Shown here: positions 29,719 to 40,101 of the stretch, piece after piece
Layout of the letters: every line of letters begins with the position of its first letter
Numbering within the stretch: the first letter of the stretch is position 1
DNA from: Mesostigma viride
Lineage: Eukaryota; Streptophyta; Mesostigmatophyceae; Mesostigmatales; Mesostigmataceae
NCBI GenBank assembly: GCA_009746045.1
Contig: RPFO01000645.1
Location: 1,635,586-1,681,585, forward strand
Reading direction: 5' to 3'
DNA: 46,000 nt
Translations under genes and position numbers: made by a program
Notes under the pieces: model-generated
Told to the model about the DNA's origin: nothing
The model's database searches: none
What the model saw: only the letters and a program-made list of their open reading frames with translations

Positions 29719-32700
29719 GGCCGCGGTGCCGCACCTCGGCGCAGGTTTTTTCAGCTGTGCATGGAGAAAAAAACGTGTCTCAATCCAGGAACCCCCGTCG
29801 GTTCATCATGTCAGCCTAGAAAACTGGAGCGGTGGAGCCACAACTAACGGGAAAGCCGCATTCAAATTCGCCTAGCCCACGGGTCACAATTGGCCGACAG
29901 GTAGATGCAGCCAGCCCCGGGCGTGTCGCAGACAGTAATCACTACGGTAGGCCGCGGTGCCGCACCTCGGCGCAGGTTTTTTCAGCTGTGCATGGAGAAA
30001 AAAACGTGTCTCAATCCAGGAACCCCCGTCGGTTCATCATGTCAGCCTAGAAAACTGGAGCGGTGGAGCCACAACTAACGGGAAAGCCGCATTCAAATTC
30101 GCCTAGCCCACGGGTCACAATTGGCCGACAGGTAGATGCAGCCAGCCCCGGGCGTGTCGCAGACAGTAATCACTACGGTAGGCCGCGGTGCCGCACCTCG
30201 GCGCAGGTTTTTTCAGCTGTGCATGGAGAAAAAAACGTGTCTCAATCCAGGAACCCCCGTCGGTTCATCATGTCAGCCTAGAAAACTGGAGCGGTGGAGC
30301 CACAACTAACGGGAAAGCCGCATTCAAATTCGCCTAGCCCACGGGTCACAATTGGCCGACAGGTAGATGCAGCCAGCCCCGGGCGTGTCGCAGACAGTAA
30401 TCACTACGTAGGCCGCGGTGCCGCACCTCGGCGCAGGTTTTTTCAGCTGTGCATGGAGAAAAAAACGTGTCTCAATCCAGGAACCCCCGTCGGTTCATCA
30501 TGTCAGCCTAGAAAACTGGAGCGGTGGAGCCACAACTAACGGGAAAGCCGCATTCAAATTCGCCTAGCCCACGGGTCACAATTGGCCGACAGGTAGATGC
30601 AGCCAGCCCCGGGCGTGTCGCAGACAGTAATCACTACGTAGGCCGCGGTGCCGCACCTCGGCGCAGGTTTTTTCAGCTGTGCATGGAGAAAAAAACGTGT
30701 CTCAATCCAGGAACCCCCGTCGGTTCATCATGTCAGCCTAGAAAACTGGAGCGGTGGAGCCACAACTAACGGGAAAGCCGCATTCAAATTCGCCTAGCCC
30801 ACGGGTCACAATTGGCCGACAGGTAGATGCAGCCAGCCCCGGGCGTGTCGCAGACAGTAATCACTACGTAGGCCGCGGTGCCGCACCTCGGCGCAGGTTT
30901 TTTCAGCTGTGCATGGAGAAAAAAACGTGTCTCAATCCAGGAACCCCCGTCGGTTCATCATGTCAGCCTAGAAAACTGGAGCGGTGGAGCCACAACTAAC
31001 GGGAAAGCCGCATTCAAATTCGCCTAGCCCACGGGTCACAATTGGCCGACAGGTAGATGCAGCCAGCCCCGGGCGTGTCGCAGACAGTAATCACTACGTA
31101 GGCCGCGGTGCCGCACCTCGGCGCAGGTTTTTTCAGCTGTGCATGGAGAAAAAAACGTGTCTCAATCCAGGAACCCCCGTCGGTTCATCATGTCAGCCTA
31201 GAAAACTGGAGCGGTGGAGCCACAACTAACGGGAAAGCCGCATTCAAATTCGCCTAGCCCACGGGTCACAATTGGCCGACAGGTAGATGCAGCCAGCCCC
31301 GGGCGTGTCGCAGACAGTAATCACTACGTAGGCCGCGGTGCCGCACCTCGGCGCAGGTTTTTTCAGCTGTGCATGGAGAAAAAAACGTGTCTCAATCCAG
31401 GAACCCCCGTCGGTTCATCATGTCAGCCTAGAAAACTGGAGCGGTGGAGCCACAACTAACGGGAAAGCCGCATTCAAATTCGCCTAGCCCACGGGTCACA
31501 ATTGGCCGACAGGTAGATGCAGCCAGCCCCGGGCGTGTCGCAGACAGTAATCACTACGTAGGCCGCGGTGCCGCACCTCGGCGCAGGTTTTTTCAGCTGT
31601 GCATGGAGAAAAAAACGTGTCTCAATCCAGGAACCCCCGTCGGTTCATCATGTCAGCCTAGAAAACTGGAGCGGTGGAGCCACAACTAACGGGAAAGCCG
31701 CATTCAAATTCGCCTAGCCCACGGGTCACAATTGGCCGACAGGTAGATGCAGCCAGCCCCGGGCGTGTCGCAGACAGTAATCACTACGTAGGCCGCGGTG
31801 CCGCACCTCGGCGCAGGTTTTTTCAGCTGTGCATGGAGAAAAAAACGTGTCTCAATCCAGGAACCCCCGTCGGTTCATCATGTCAGCCTAGAAAACTGGA
31901 GCGGTGGAGCCACAACTAACGGGAAAGCCGCATTCAAATTCGCCTAGCCCACGGGTCACAATTGGCCGACAGGTAGATGCAGCCAGCCCCGGGCGTGTCG
32001 CAGACAGTAATCACTACGTAGGCCGCGGTGCCGCACCTCGGCGCAGGTTTTTTCAGCTGTGCATGGAGAAAAAAACGTGTCTCAATCCAGGAACCCCCGT
32101 CGGTTCATCATGTCAGCCTAGAAAACTGGAGCGGTGGAGCCACAACTAACGGGAAAGCCGCATTCAAATTCGCCTAGCCCACGGGTCACAATTGGCCGAC
32201 AGGTAGATGCAGCCAGCCCCGGGCGTGTCGCAGACAGTAATCACTACGTAGGCCGCGGTGCCGCACCTCGGCGCAGGTTTTTTCAGCTGTGCATGGAGAA
32301 AAAAACGTGTCTCAATCCAGGAACCCCCGTCGGTTCATCATGTCAGCCTAGAAAACTGGAGCGGTGGAGCCACAACTAACGGGAAAGCCGCATTCAAATT
32401 CGCCTAGCCCACGGGTCACAATTGGCCGACAGGTAGATGCAGCCAGCCCCGGGCGTGTCGCAGACAGTAATCACTACGTAGGCCGCGGTGCCGCACCTCG
32501 GCGCAGGTTTTTTCAGCTGTGCATGGAGAAAAAAACGTGTCTCAATCCAGGAACCCCCGTCGGTTCATCATGTCAGCCTAGAAAACTGGAGCGGTGGAGC
32601 CACAACTAACGGGAAAGCCGCATTCAAATTCGCCTAGCCCACGGGTCACAATTGGCCGACAGGTAGATGCAGCCAGCCCCGGGCGTGTCGCAGACAGTAA

Positions 32701-35700
32701 TCACTACGTAGGCCGCGGTGCCGCACCTCGGCGCAGGTTTTTTCAGCTGTGCATGGAGAAAAAAACGTGTCTCAATCCAGGAACCCCCGTCGGTTCATCA
32801 TGTCAGCCTAGAAAACTGGAGCGGTGGAGCCACAACTAACGGGAAAGCCGCATTCAAATTCGCCTAGCCCACGGGTCACAATTGGCCGACAGGTAGATGC
32901 AGCCAGCCCCGGGCGTGTCGCAGACAGTAATCACTACGTAGGCCGCGGTGCCGCACCTCGGCGCAGGTTTTTTCAGCTGTGCATGGAGAAAAAAACGTGT
33001 CTCAATCCAGGAACCCCCGTCGGTTCATCATGTCAGCCTAGAAAACTGGAGCGGTGGAGCCACAACTAACGGGAAAGCCGCATTCAAATTCGCCTAGCCC
33101 ACGGGTCACAATTGGCCGACAGGTAGATGCAGCCAGCCCCGGGCGTGTCGCAGACAGTAATCACTACGTAGGCCGCGGTGCCGCACCTCGGCGCAGGTTT
33201 TTTCAGCTGTGCATGGAGAAAAAAACGTGTCTCAATCCAGGAACCCCCGTCGGTTCATCATGTCAGCCTAGAAAACTGGAGCGGTGGAGCCACAACTAAC
33301 GGGAAAGCCGCATTCAAATTCGCCTAGCCCACGGGTCACAATTGGCCGACAGGTAGATGCAGCCAGCCCCGGGCGTGTCGCAGACAGTAATCACTACGTA
33401 GGCCGCGGTGCCGCACCTCGGCGCAGGTTTTTTCAGCTGTGCATGGAGAAAAAAACGTGTCTCAATCCAGGAACCCCCGTCGGTTCATCATGTCAGCCTA
33501 GAAAACTGGAGCGGTGGAGCCACAACTAACGGGAAAGCCGCATTCAAATTCGCCTAGCCCACGGGTCACAATTGGCCGACAGGTAGATGCAGCCAGCCCC
33601 GGGCGTGTCGCAGACAGTAATCACTACGTAGGCCGCGGTGCCGCACCTCGGCGCAGGTTTTTTCAGCTGTGCATGGAGAAAAAAACGTGTCTCAATCCAG
33701 GAACCCCCGTCGGTTCATCATGTCAGCCTAGAAAACTGGAGCGGTGGAGCCACAACTAACGGGAAAGCCGCATTCAAATTCGCCTAGCCCACGGGTCACA
33801 ATTGGCCGACAGGTAGATGCAGCCAGCCCCGGGCGTGTCGCAGACAGTAATCACTACGTAGGCCGCGGTGCCGCACCTCGGCGCAGGTTTTTTCAGCTGT
33901 GCATGGAGAAAAAAACGTGTCTCAATCCAGGAACCCCCGTCGGTTCATCATGTCAGCCTAGAAAACTGGAGCGGTGGAGCCACAACTAACGGGAAAGCCG
34001 CATTCAAATTCGCCTAGCCCACGGGTCACAATTGGCCGACAGGTAGATGCAGCCAGCCCCGGGCGTGTCGCAGACAGTAATCACTACGTAGGCCGCGGTG
34101 CCGCACCTCGGCGCAGGTTTTTTCAGCTGTGCATGGAGAAAAAAACGTGTCTCAATCCAGGAACCCCCGTCGGTTCATCATGTCAGCCTAGAAAACTGGA
34201 GCGGTGGAGCCACAACTAACGGGAAAGCCGCATTCAAATTCGCCTAGCCCACGGGTCACAATTGGCCGACAGGTAGATGCAGCCAGCCCCGGGCGTGTCG
34301 CAGACAGTAATCACTACGTAGGCCGCGGTGCCGCACCTCGGCGCAGGTTTTTTCAGCTGTGCATGGAGAAAAAAACGTGTCTCAATCCAGGAACCCCCGT
34401 CGGTTCATCATGTCAGCCTAGAAAACTGGAGCGGTGGAGCCACAACTAACGGGAAAGCCGCATTCAAATTCGCCTAGCCCACGGGTCACAATTGGCCGAC
34501 AGGTAGATGCAGCCAGCCCCGGGCGTGTCGCAGACAGTAATCACTACGTAGGCCGCGGTGCCGCACCTCGGCGCAGGTTTTTTCAGCTGTGCATGGAGAA
34601 AAAAACGTGTCTCAATCCAGGAACCCCCGTCGGTTCATCATGTCAGCCTAGAAAACTGGAGCGGTGGAGCCACAACTAACGGGAAAGCCGCATTCAAATT
34701 CGCCTAGCCCACGGGTCACAATTGGCCGACAGGTAGATGCAGCCAGCCCCGGGCGTGTCGCAGACAGTAATCACTACGTAGGCCGCGGTGCCGCACCTCG
34801 GCGCAGGTTTTTTCAGCTGTGCATGGAGAAAAAAACGTGTCTCAATCCAGGAACCCCCGTCGGTTCATCATGTCAGCCTAGAAAACTGGAGCGGTGGAGC
34901 CACAACTAACGGGAAAGCCGCATTCAAATTCGCCTAGCCCACGGGTCACAATTGGCCGACAGGTAGATGCAGCCAGCCCCGGGCGTGTCGCAGACAGTAA
35001 TCACTACGTAGGCCGCGGTGCCGCACCTCGGCGCAGGTTTTTTCAGCTGTGCATGGAGAAAAAAACGTGTCTCAATCCAGGAACCCCCGTCGGTTCATCA
35101 TGTCAGCCTAGAAAACTGGAGCGGTGGAGCCACAACTAACGGGAAAGCCGCATTCAAATTCGCCTAGCCCACGGGTCACAATTGGCCGACAGGTAGATGC
35201 AGCCAGCCCCGGGCGTGTCGCAGACAGTAATCACTACGTAGGCCGCGGTGCCGCACCTCGGCGCAGGTTTTTTCAGCTGTGCATGGAGAAAAAAACGTGT
35301 CTCAATCCAGGAACCCCCGTCGGTTCATCATGTCAGCCTAGAAAACTGGAGCGGTGGAGCCACAACTAACGGGAAAGCCGCATTCAAATTCGCCTAGCCC
35401 ACGGGTCACAATTGGCCGACAGGTAGATGCAGCCAGCCCCGGGCGTGTCGCAGACAGTAATCACTACGTAGGCCGCGGTGCCGCACCTCGGCGCAGGTTT
35501 TTTCAGCTGTGCATGGAGAAAAAAACGTGTCTCAATCCAGGAACCCCCGTCGGTTCATCATGTCAGCCTAGAAAACTGGAGCGGTGGAGCCACAACTAAC
35601 GGGAAAGCCGCATTCAAATTCGCCTAGCCCACGGGTCACAATTGGCCGACAGGTAGATGCAGCCAGCCCCGGGCGTGTCGCAGACAGTAATCACTACGTA

Positions 35701-38483
35701 GGCCGCGGTGCCGCACCTCGGCGCAGGTTTTTTCAGCTGTGCATGGAGAAAAAAACGTGTCTCAATCCAGGAACCCCCGTCGGTTCATCATGTCAGCCTA
35801 GAAAACTGGAGCGGTGGAGCCACAACTAACGGGAAAGCCGCATTCAAATTCGCCTAGCCCACGGGTCACAATTGGCCGACAGGTAGATGCAGCCAGCCCC
35901 GGGCGTGTCGCAGACAGTAATCACTACGTAGGCCGCGGTGCCGCACCTCGGCGCAGGTTTTTTCAGCTGTGCATGGAGAAAAAAACGTGTCTCAATCCAG
36001 GAACCCCCGTCGGTTCATCATGTCAGCCTAGAAAACTGGAGCGGTGGAGCCACAACTAACGGGAAAGCCGCATTCAAATTCGCCTAGCCCACGGGTCACA
36101 ATTGGCCGACAGGTAGATGCAGCCAGCCCCGGGCGTGTCGCAGACAGTAATCACTACGTAGGCCGCGGTGCCGCACCTCGGCGCAGGTTTTTTCAGCTGT
36201 GCATGGAGAAAAAAACGTGTCTCAATCCAGGAACCCCCGTCGGTTCATCATGTCAGCCTAGAAAACTGGAGCGGTGGAGCCACAACTAACGGGAAAGCCG
36301 CATTCAAATTCGCCTAGCCCACGGGTCACAATTGGCCGACAGGTAGATGCAGCCAGCCCCGGGCGTGTCGCAGACAGTAATCACTACGTAGGCCGCGGTG
36401 CCGCACCTCGGCGCAGGTTTTTTCAGCTGTGCATGGAGAAAAAAACGTGTCTCAATCCAGGAACCCCCGTCGGTTCATCATGTCAGCCTAGAAAACTGGA
36501 GCGGTGGAGCCACAACTAACGGGAAAGCCGCATTCAAATTCGCCTAGCCCACGGGTCACAATTGGCCGACAGGTAGATGCAGCCAGCCCCGGGCGTGTCG
36601 CAGACAGTAATCACTACGTAGGCCGCGGTGCCGCACCTCGGCGCAGGTTTTTTCAGCTGTGCATGGAGAAAAAAACGTGTCTCAATCCAGGAACCCCCGT
36701 CGGTTCATCATGTCAGCCTAGAAAACTGGAGCGGTGGAGCCACAACTAACGGGAAAGCCGCATTCAAATTCGCCTAGCCCACGGGTCACAATTGGCCGAC
36801 AGGTAGATGCAGCCAGCCCCGGGCGTGTCGCAGACAGTAATCACTACGTAGGCCGCGGTGCCGCACCTCGGCGCAGGTTTTTTCAGCTGTGCATGGAGAA
36901 AAAAACGTGTCTCAATCCAGGAACCCCCGTCGGTTCATCATGTCAGCCTAGAAAACTGGAGCGGTGGAGCCACAACTAACGGGAAAGCCGCATTCAAATT
37001 CGCCTAGCCCACGGGTCACAATTGGCCGACAGGTAGATGCAGCCAGCCCCGGGCGTGTCGCAGACAGTAATCACTACGTAGGCCGCGGTGCCGCACCTCG
37101 GCGCAGGTTTTTTCAGCTGTGCATGGAGAAAAAAACGTGTCTCAATCCAGGAACCCCCGTCGGTTCATCATGTCAGCCTAGAAAACTGGAGCGGTGGAGC
37201 CACAACTAACGGGAAAGCCGCATTCAAATTCGCCTAGCCCACGGGTCACAATTGGCCGACAGGTAGATGCAGCCAGCCCCGGGCGTGTCGCAGACAGTAA
37301 TCACTACGTAGGCCGCGGTGCCGCACCTCGGCGCAGGTTTTTTCAGCTGTGCATGGAGAAAAAAACGTGTCTCAATCCAGGAACCCCCGTCGGTTCATCA
37401 TGTCAGCCTAGAAAACTGGAGCGGTGGAGCCACAACTAACGGGAAAGCCGCATTCAAATTCGCCTAGCCCACGGGTCACAATTGGCCGACAGGTAGATGC
37501 AGCCAGCCCCGGGCGTGTCGCAGACAGTAATCACTACGGTAGGCCGCGGTGCCGCACCTCGGCGCAGGTTTTTTCAGCTGTGCATGGAGAAAAAAACGTG
37601 TCTCAATCCAGGAACCCCCGTCGGTTCATCATGTCAGCCTAGAAAACTGGAGCGGTGGAGCCACAACTAACGGGAAAGCCGCATTCAAATTCGCCTAGCC
37701 CACGGGTCACAATTGGCCGACAGGTAGATGCAGCCAGCCCCGGGCGTGTCGCAGACAGTAATCACTACGGTAGGCCGCGGTGCCGCACCTCGGCGCAGGT
37801 TTTTTCAGCTGTGCATGGAGAAAAAAACGTGTCTCAATCCAGGAACCCCCGTCGGTTCATCATGTCAGCCTAGAAAACTGGAGCGGTGGAGCCACAACTA
37901 ACGGGAAAGCCGCATTCAAATTCGCCTAGCCCACGGGTCACAATTGGCCGACAGGTAGATGCAGCCAGCCCCGGGCGTGTCGCAGACAGTAATCACTACG
38001 GTAGGCCGCGGTGCCGCACCTCGGCGCAGGTTTTTTCAGCTGTGCATGGAGAAAAAAACGTGTCTCAATCCAGGAACCCCCGTCGGTTCATCATGTCAGC
38101 CTAGAAAACTGGAGCGGTGGAGCCACAACTAACGGGAAAGCCGCATTCAAATTCGCCTAGCCCACGGGTCACAATTGGCCGACAGGTAGATGCAGCCAGC
38201 CCCGGGCGTGTCGCAGACAGTAATCACTACGGTAGGCCGCGGTGCCGCACCTCGGCGCAGGTTTTTTCAGCTGTGCATGGAGAAAAAAACGTGTCTCAAT
38301 CCAGGAACCCCCGTCGGTTCATCATGTCAGCCTAGAAAACTGGAGCGGTGGAGCCACAACTAACGGGAAAGCCGCATTCAAATTCGCCTAGCCCACGGGT
38401 CACAATTGGCCGACAGGTAGATGCAGCCAGCCCCGGGCGTGTCGCAGACAGTAATCACTACGGTAGGCCGCGGTGCCGCACCT
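29719..38483 (-). repeat. 38-copy tandem array of a 230/231-bp monomer (LINE-2 5' region)
   Basis: GGCCGCGGTGCCGCACC recurs at 29719, 29950, 30181, then every 230 bp from 30411 to 37311, then at 37542, 37773, 38004, 38235 and (partial, 18 bp) 38466. There are 38 full units, 8,747 bp. The first two and last five units are 231 bp (CACTACGGTAGG); the 31 between them are 230 bp (CACTACGTAGG). I saw no other difference between units. Short ORFs repeat in every unit with no sign of coding. Its place next to the GC hairpins and ATG of LINE-2 matches the 170-bp monomers of LINE-1, so it is read as a promoter-type 5' array. A satellite is the alternative. Confidence 0.93.
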
Positions 38484-38484
38484 C

Positions 38485-38494
38485 TATATATAAG
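38485..38494 (+). promoter_or_regulatory. TATATATAAG, right copy of LINE-cluster flank; possible TATA box
   Basis: Its first eight bases repeat the left flank at 14955-14962. As TATATATAAG it could also be a TATA box of the LTR element's internal region. Confidence 0.4.
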
Positions 38495-38888
38495 TCCTTC
38501 TTGCCCTTCCTGTCTTACCCACGCGCGTAGAAACGGGGTTTCTGTTTTCTGTCGTGCTCTGTATTCATGTTTGTGCTTGTTGGTGAATGGGTCGCCCCGG
38601 AGGCAGACCTTCGTGAGCTGTGGGCGGACCCCCGGAGGGCAACGCTGCTTACAGCTCGAGGGTAGTTACCGGCTGGCGGTTGCCTTACTGTGTTGCCGGT
38701 AGCTGTACCTCAACGTTTTTCGTACTGTCTGTGAACGTCCTGTTTCTGCCTTGTGTTTCTCTCTCGCTGTGAGCACGTCACCTGCACGTAGAGGTATCCT
38801 GGGTGGGCTTTCCTCCCTTCTTTCCCCCCCCCTTGCATTGCATTGCTTCAATACCGTGTGATATTGCTTTATACCTAATCGGTAGTTC
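38495..38888 (+). other. LTR-element leader, continued
   Basis: Non-coding, with pyrimidine-rich stretches before the first ORF. A C8 run lies near 38825. Confidence 0.5.
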
Positions 38889-39242
38889 ATGGGAACCTCT
38901 CGCAGCAGACGTAATAATGAAGGAGGATATAGACGTATTAATCAAGGAGGTAGATCCCAATACCTATACTATGCAGTAGCACACGACGGGGCCACAGGCC
39001 AACCAGGAATTTTCTATAGTTGGGCTGCGTGTAGTAATCATATTAAGGATAAAGTCTGACACCCAGCGTCGTTAGCTAGGTAGCAGGGATTTAATACATT
39101 AGCGGAGGCAGATCAGTTTATTAAGGATAATATGCCCCTCCCAGAAGGGCTGCACCAGCATAGGAGTGTCACCCAGATCCCAGCACAGGATGTGTTGCGT
39201 GCACTGGAGCAGCTTCACCTGGGCCCATCCTCTAGGGCATAA
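38889..39242 (+). pseudogene. RNase H1/viroplasmin-type hybrid-binding domain ORF with two stops
   Basis: ATG at 38889. The first half reads LYYAVAHDG ... PGIFYSWAACSNHIKDKV and the second FNTLAEADQFI, the YYAV-G--PGIY-SW-----V ... F-T--EA--FI pattern of the RNase H1 N-terminal hybrid-binding domain (also called viroplasmin, PF01693), which binds RNA/DNA hybrids. Two in-frame stops, TGA at 39057 and TAG at 39081, fall in the loop between the two halves; the frame then stays open to TAA at 39240. It sits upstream of Gag in the LTR element. The stops suggest a decayed copy or a spliced/recoded loop; an indel error is also possible. Confidence 0.65.
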
Positions 39243-39417
39243 GCACCACTCTCACTACTAGATACCAGTATACAGTGATACTGCCTACTAGCTCAGCTAC
39301 AATAGTTAGCAGATAATATATAATTACTATTAGAAGCATTAGTTGTGGCTTCCTCTTCTCTCTCTTGCTTGCCTGTGTTGGGGAGGTACTCGTGCTGGTA
39401 CGGTACTAGGGCCCAAA

Positions 39418-39758
39418 ATGCCCTCTAGGAAGCGAGGTGGTGGTAATGCACAGCCCCCGAAGGGCCGTAGAGAGACACAGTCCCCGGAGGACAATAGCAG
39501 GGAAGAACAAGAAATAGCTAGCACATCTAGTCGGAGTTCCAGTGGGTCCCGGAGATCCGAGGCAGCCGCTAGGGTTACCGCAGAACGGCAGACGACCCTG
39601 GAGTCGCAGCTAGAGCAAGCTGCCCTAGGGTTTGATCAGCAACAGCAGTCGCCGCAGCGACAGCCTCAGTCTCAGCAGTCGCCGCAGCGACAGCCTCAGT
39701 CTCAGCAGTCGCCGCAGCGACAGCCTCAGTCTCAGCAGTCTCCGCCGTCGCGACAGAC

Positions 39759-39793
<35 letters not shown>

Positions 39794-39803
39794 GACAGCA
39801 GAC

Positions 39804-39838
<35 letters not shown>

Positions 39839-39848
39839 GACAGCAGAC

Positions 39849-39880
<32 letters not shown>

Positions 39881-40101
39881 GACAGCAGACGCAGCAGCAT
39901 CCGCGACCGCTATCGACCCAGCATATGGGCAATTGGGACAGGGTACCTCCTACGCAGCGACCCCCTTCCGTGGAAGAGGTGCAGGAGGAGGAGGACGTAG
40001 AGGACGCAGGTAGCTCAACTGCCAGCTCTGAGCTCTCCGTTCGTACCCCCGCCTGCTGCTCTTGTGGATCGGTACTACCCGGCGACGTACGCGCGCGGTA
40101 G
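39418..40101 (+). CDS. Gag N-terminal part: basic, Ser/Gln-rich region
   Basis: The ATG at 39418 (AAAATGCCC) begins a basic segment (MPSRKRGGG), then Ser/Arg-rich sequence and a long Gln-rich tract built from a 27-bp repeat (SPQRQPQSQ) and runs of CAG. It ends in acidic EEVQEEEDVED. The open frame extends further up to 39343, but that part lacks a better context. The end (after about 40010) overlaps the next frame, and the last 30 residues (CCSCGSV) are probably not native. A +1 shift would join this part to the Gag core at 40004-40101. The region is low complexity and probably disordered. Confidence 0.6.
39644..39898 (+). repeat. Gln-coding 27-bp repeats and CAG microsatellite in gag
   Basis: CAGTCGCCGCAGCGACAG recurs three times from about 39646, followed by three blocks of (CAG)7-9 separated by CGACAGCGACAGCAGACG. 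Confidence 0.85.

Larger units (their letters stand above)
20779..38483 (-). mobile_element. LINE-2 copy: R2/NeSL-like LINE with 38-monomer 5' array, interrupted by a DNA element
   Basis: This is the same architecture as LINE-1. On the minus strand it has an 8.7-kb monomer array (29719-38483), GC hairpins, an ATG at 29596, a PHD finger, a break by the TIR element (25741-29136), then middle domain, RING, C2H2 fingers, RT, CCHC, REL endonuclease and a poly(A) tail (T8 on the plus strand, about 20779-20786). The PHD piece and the rest belong to one copy: the linker lengths on the two sides of the break sum to about the same length as in LINE-1. Two frameshifts sit in homopolymers (C9 at 24941-24949, G7 at 23394-23400). 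Confidence 0.83.

Noticed and set aside
29719-38483. CRISPR-like array
   Set aside because: Units are 230 bp, identical throughout with no spacers, in a eukaryotic transposon setting.
29832-38530. A run of 72- or 81-residue ORFs, one per array unit (starting MEPQLTGKPH)
   Set aside because: They are the same frame repeated by the monomer. A 1-base indel changes the ending, and there is no start context or domain. Non-coding.
39625-39900. Leu/Arg-rich minus-strand ORF
   Set aside because: Antisense of the CAG/Gln repeats in gag.
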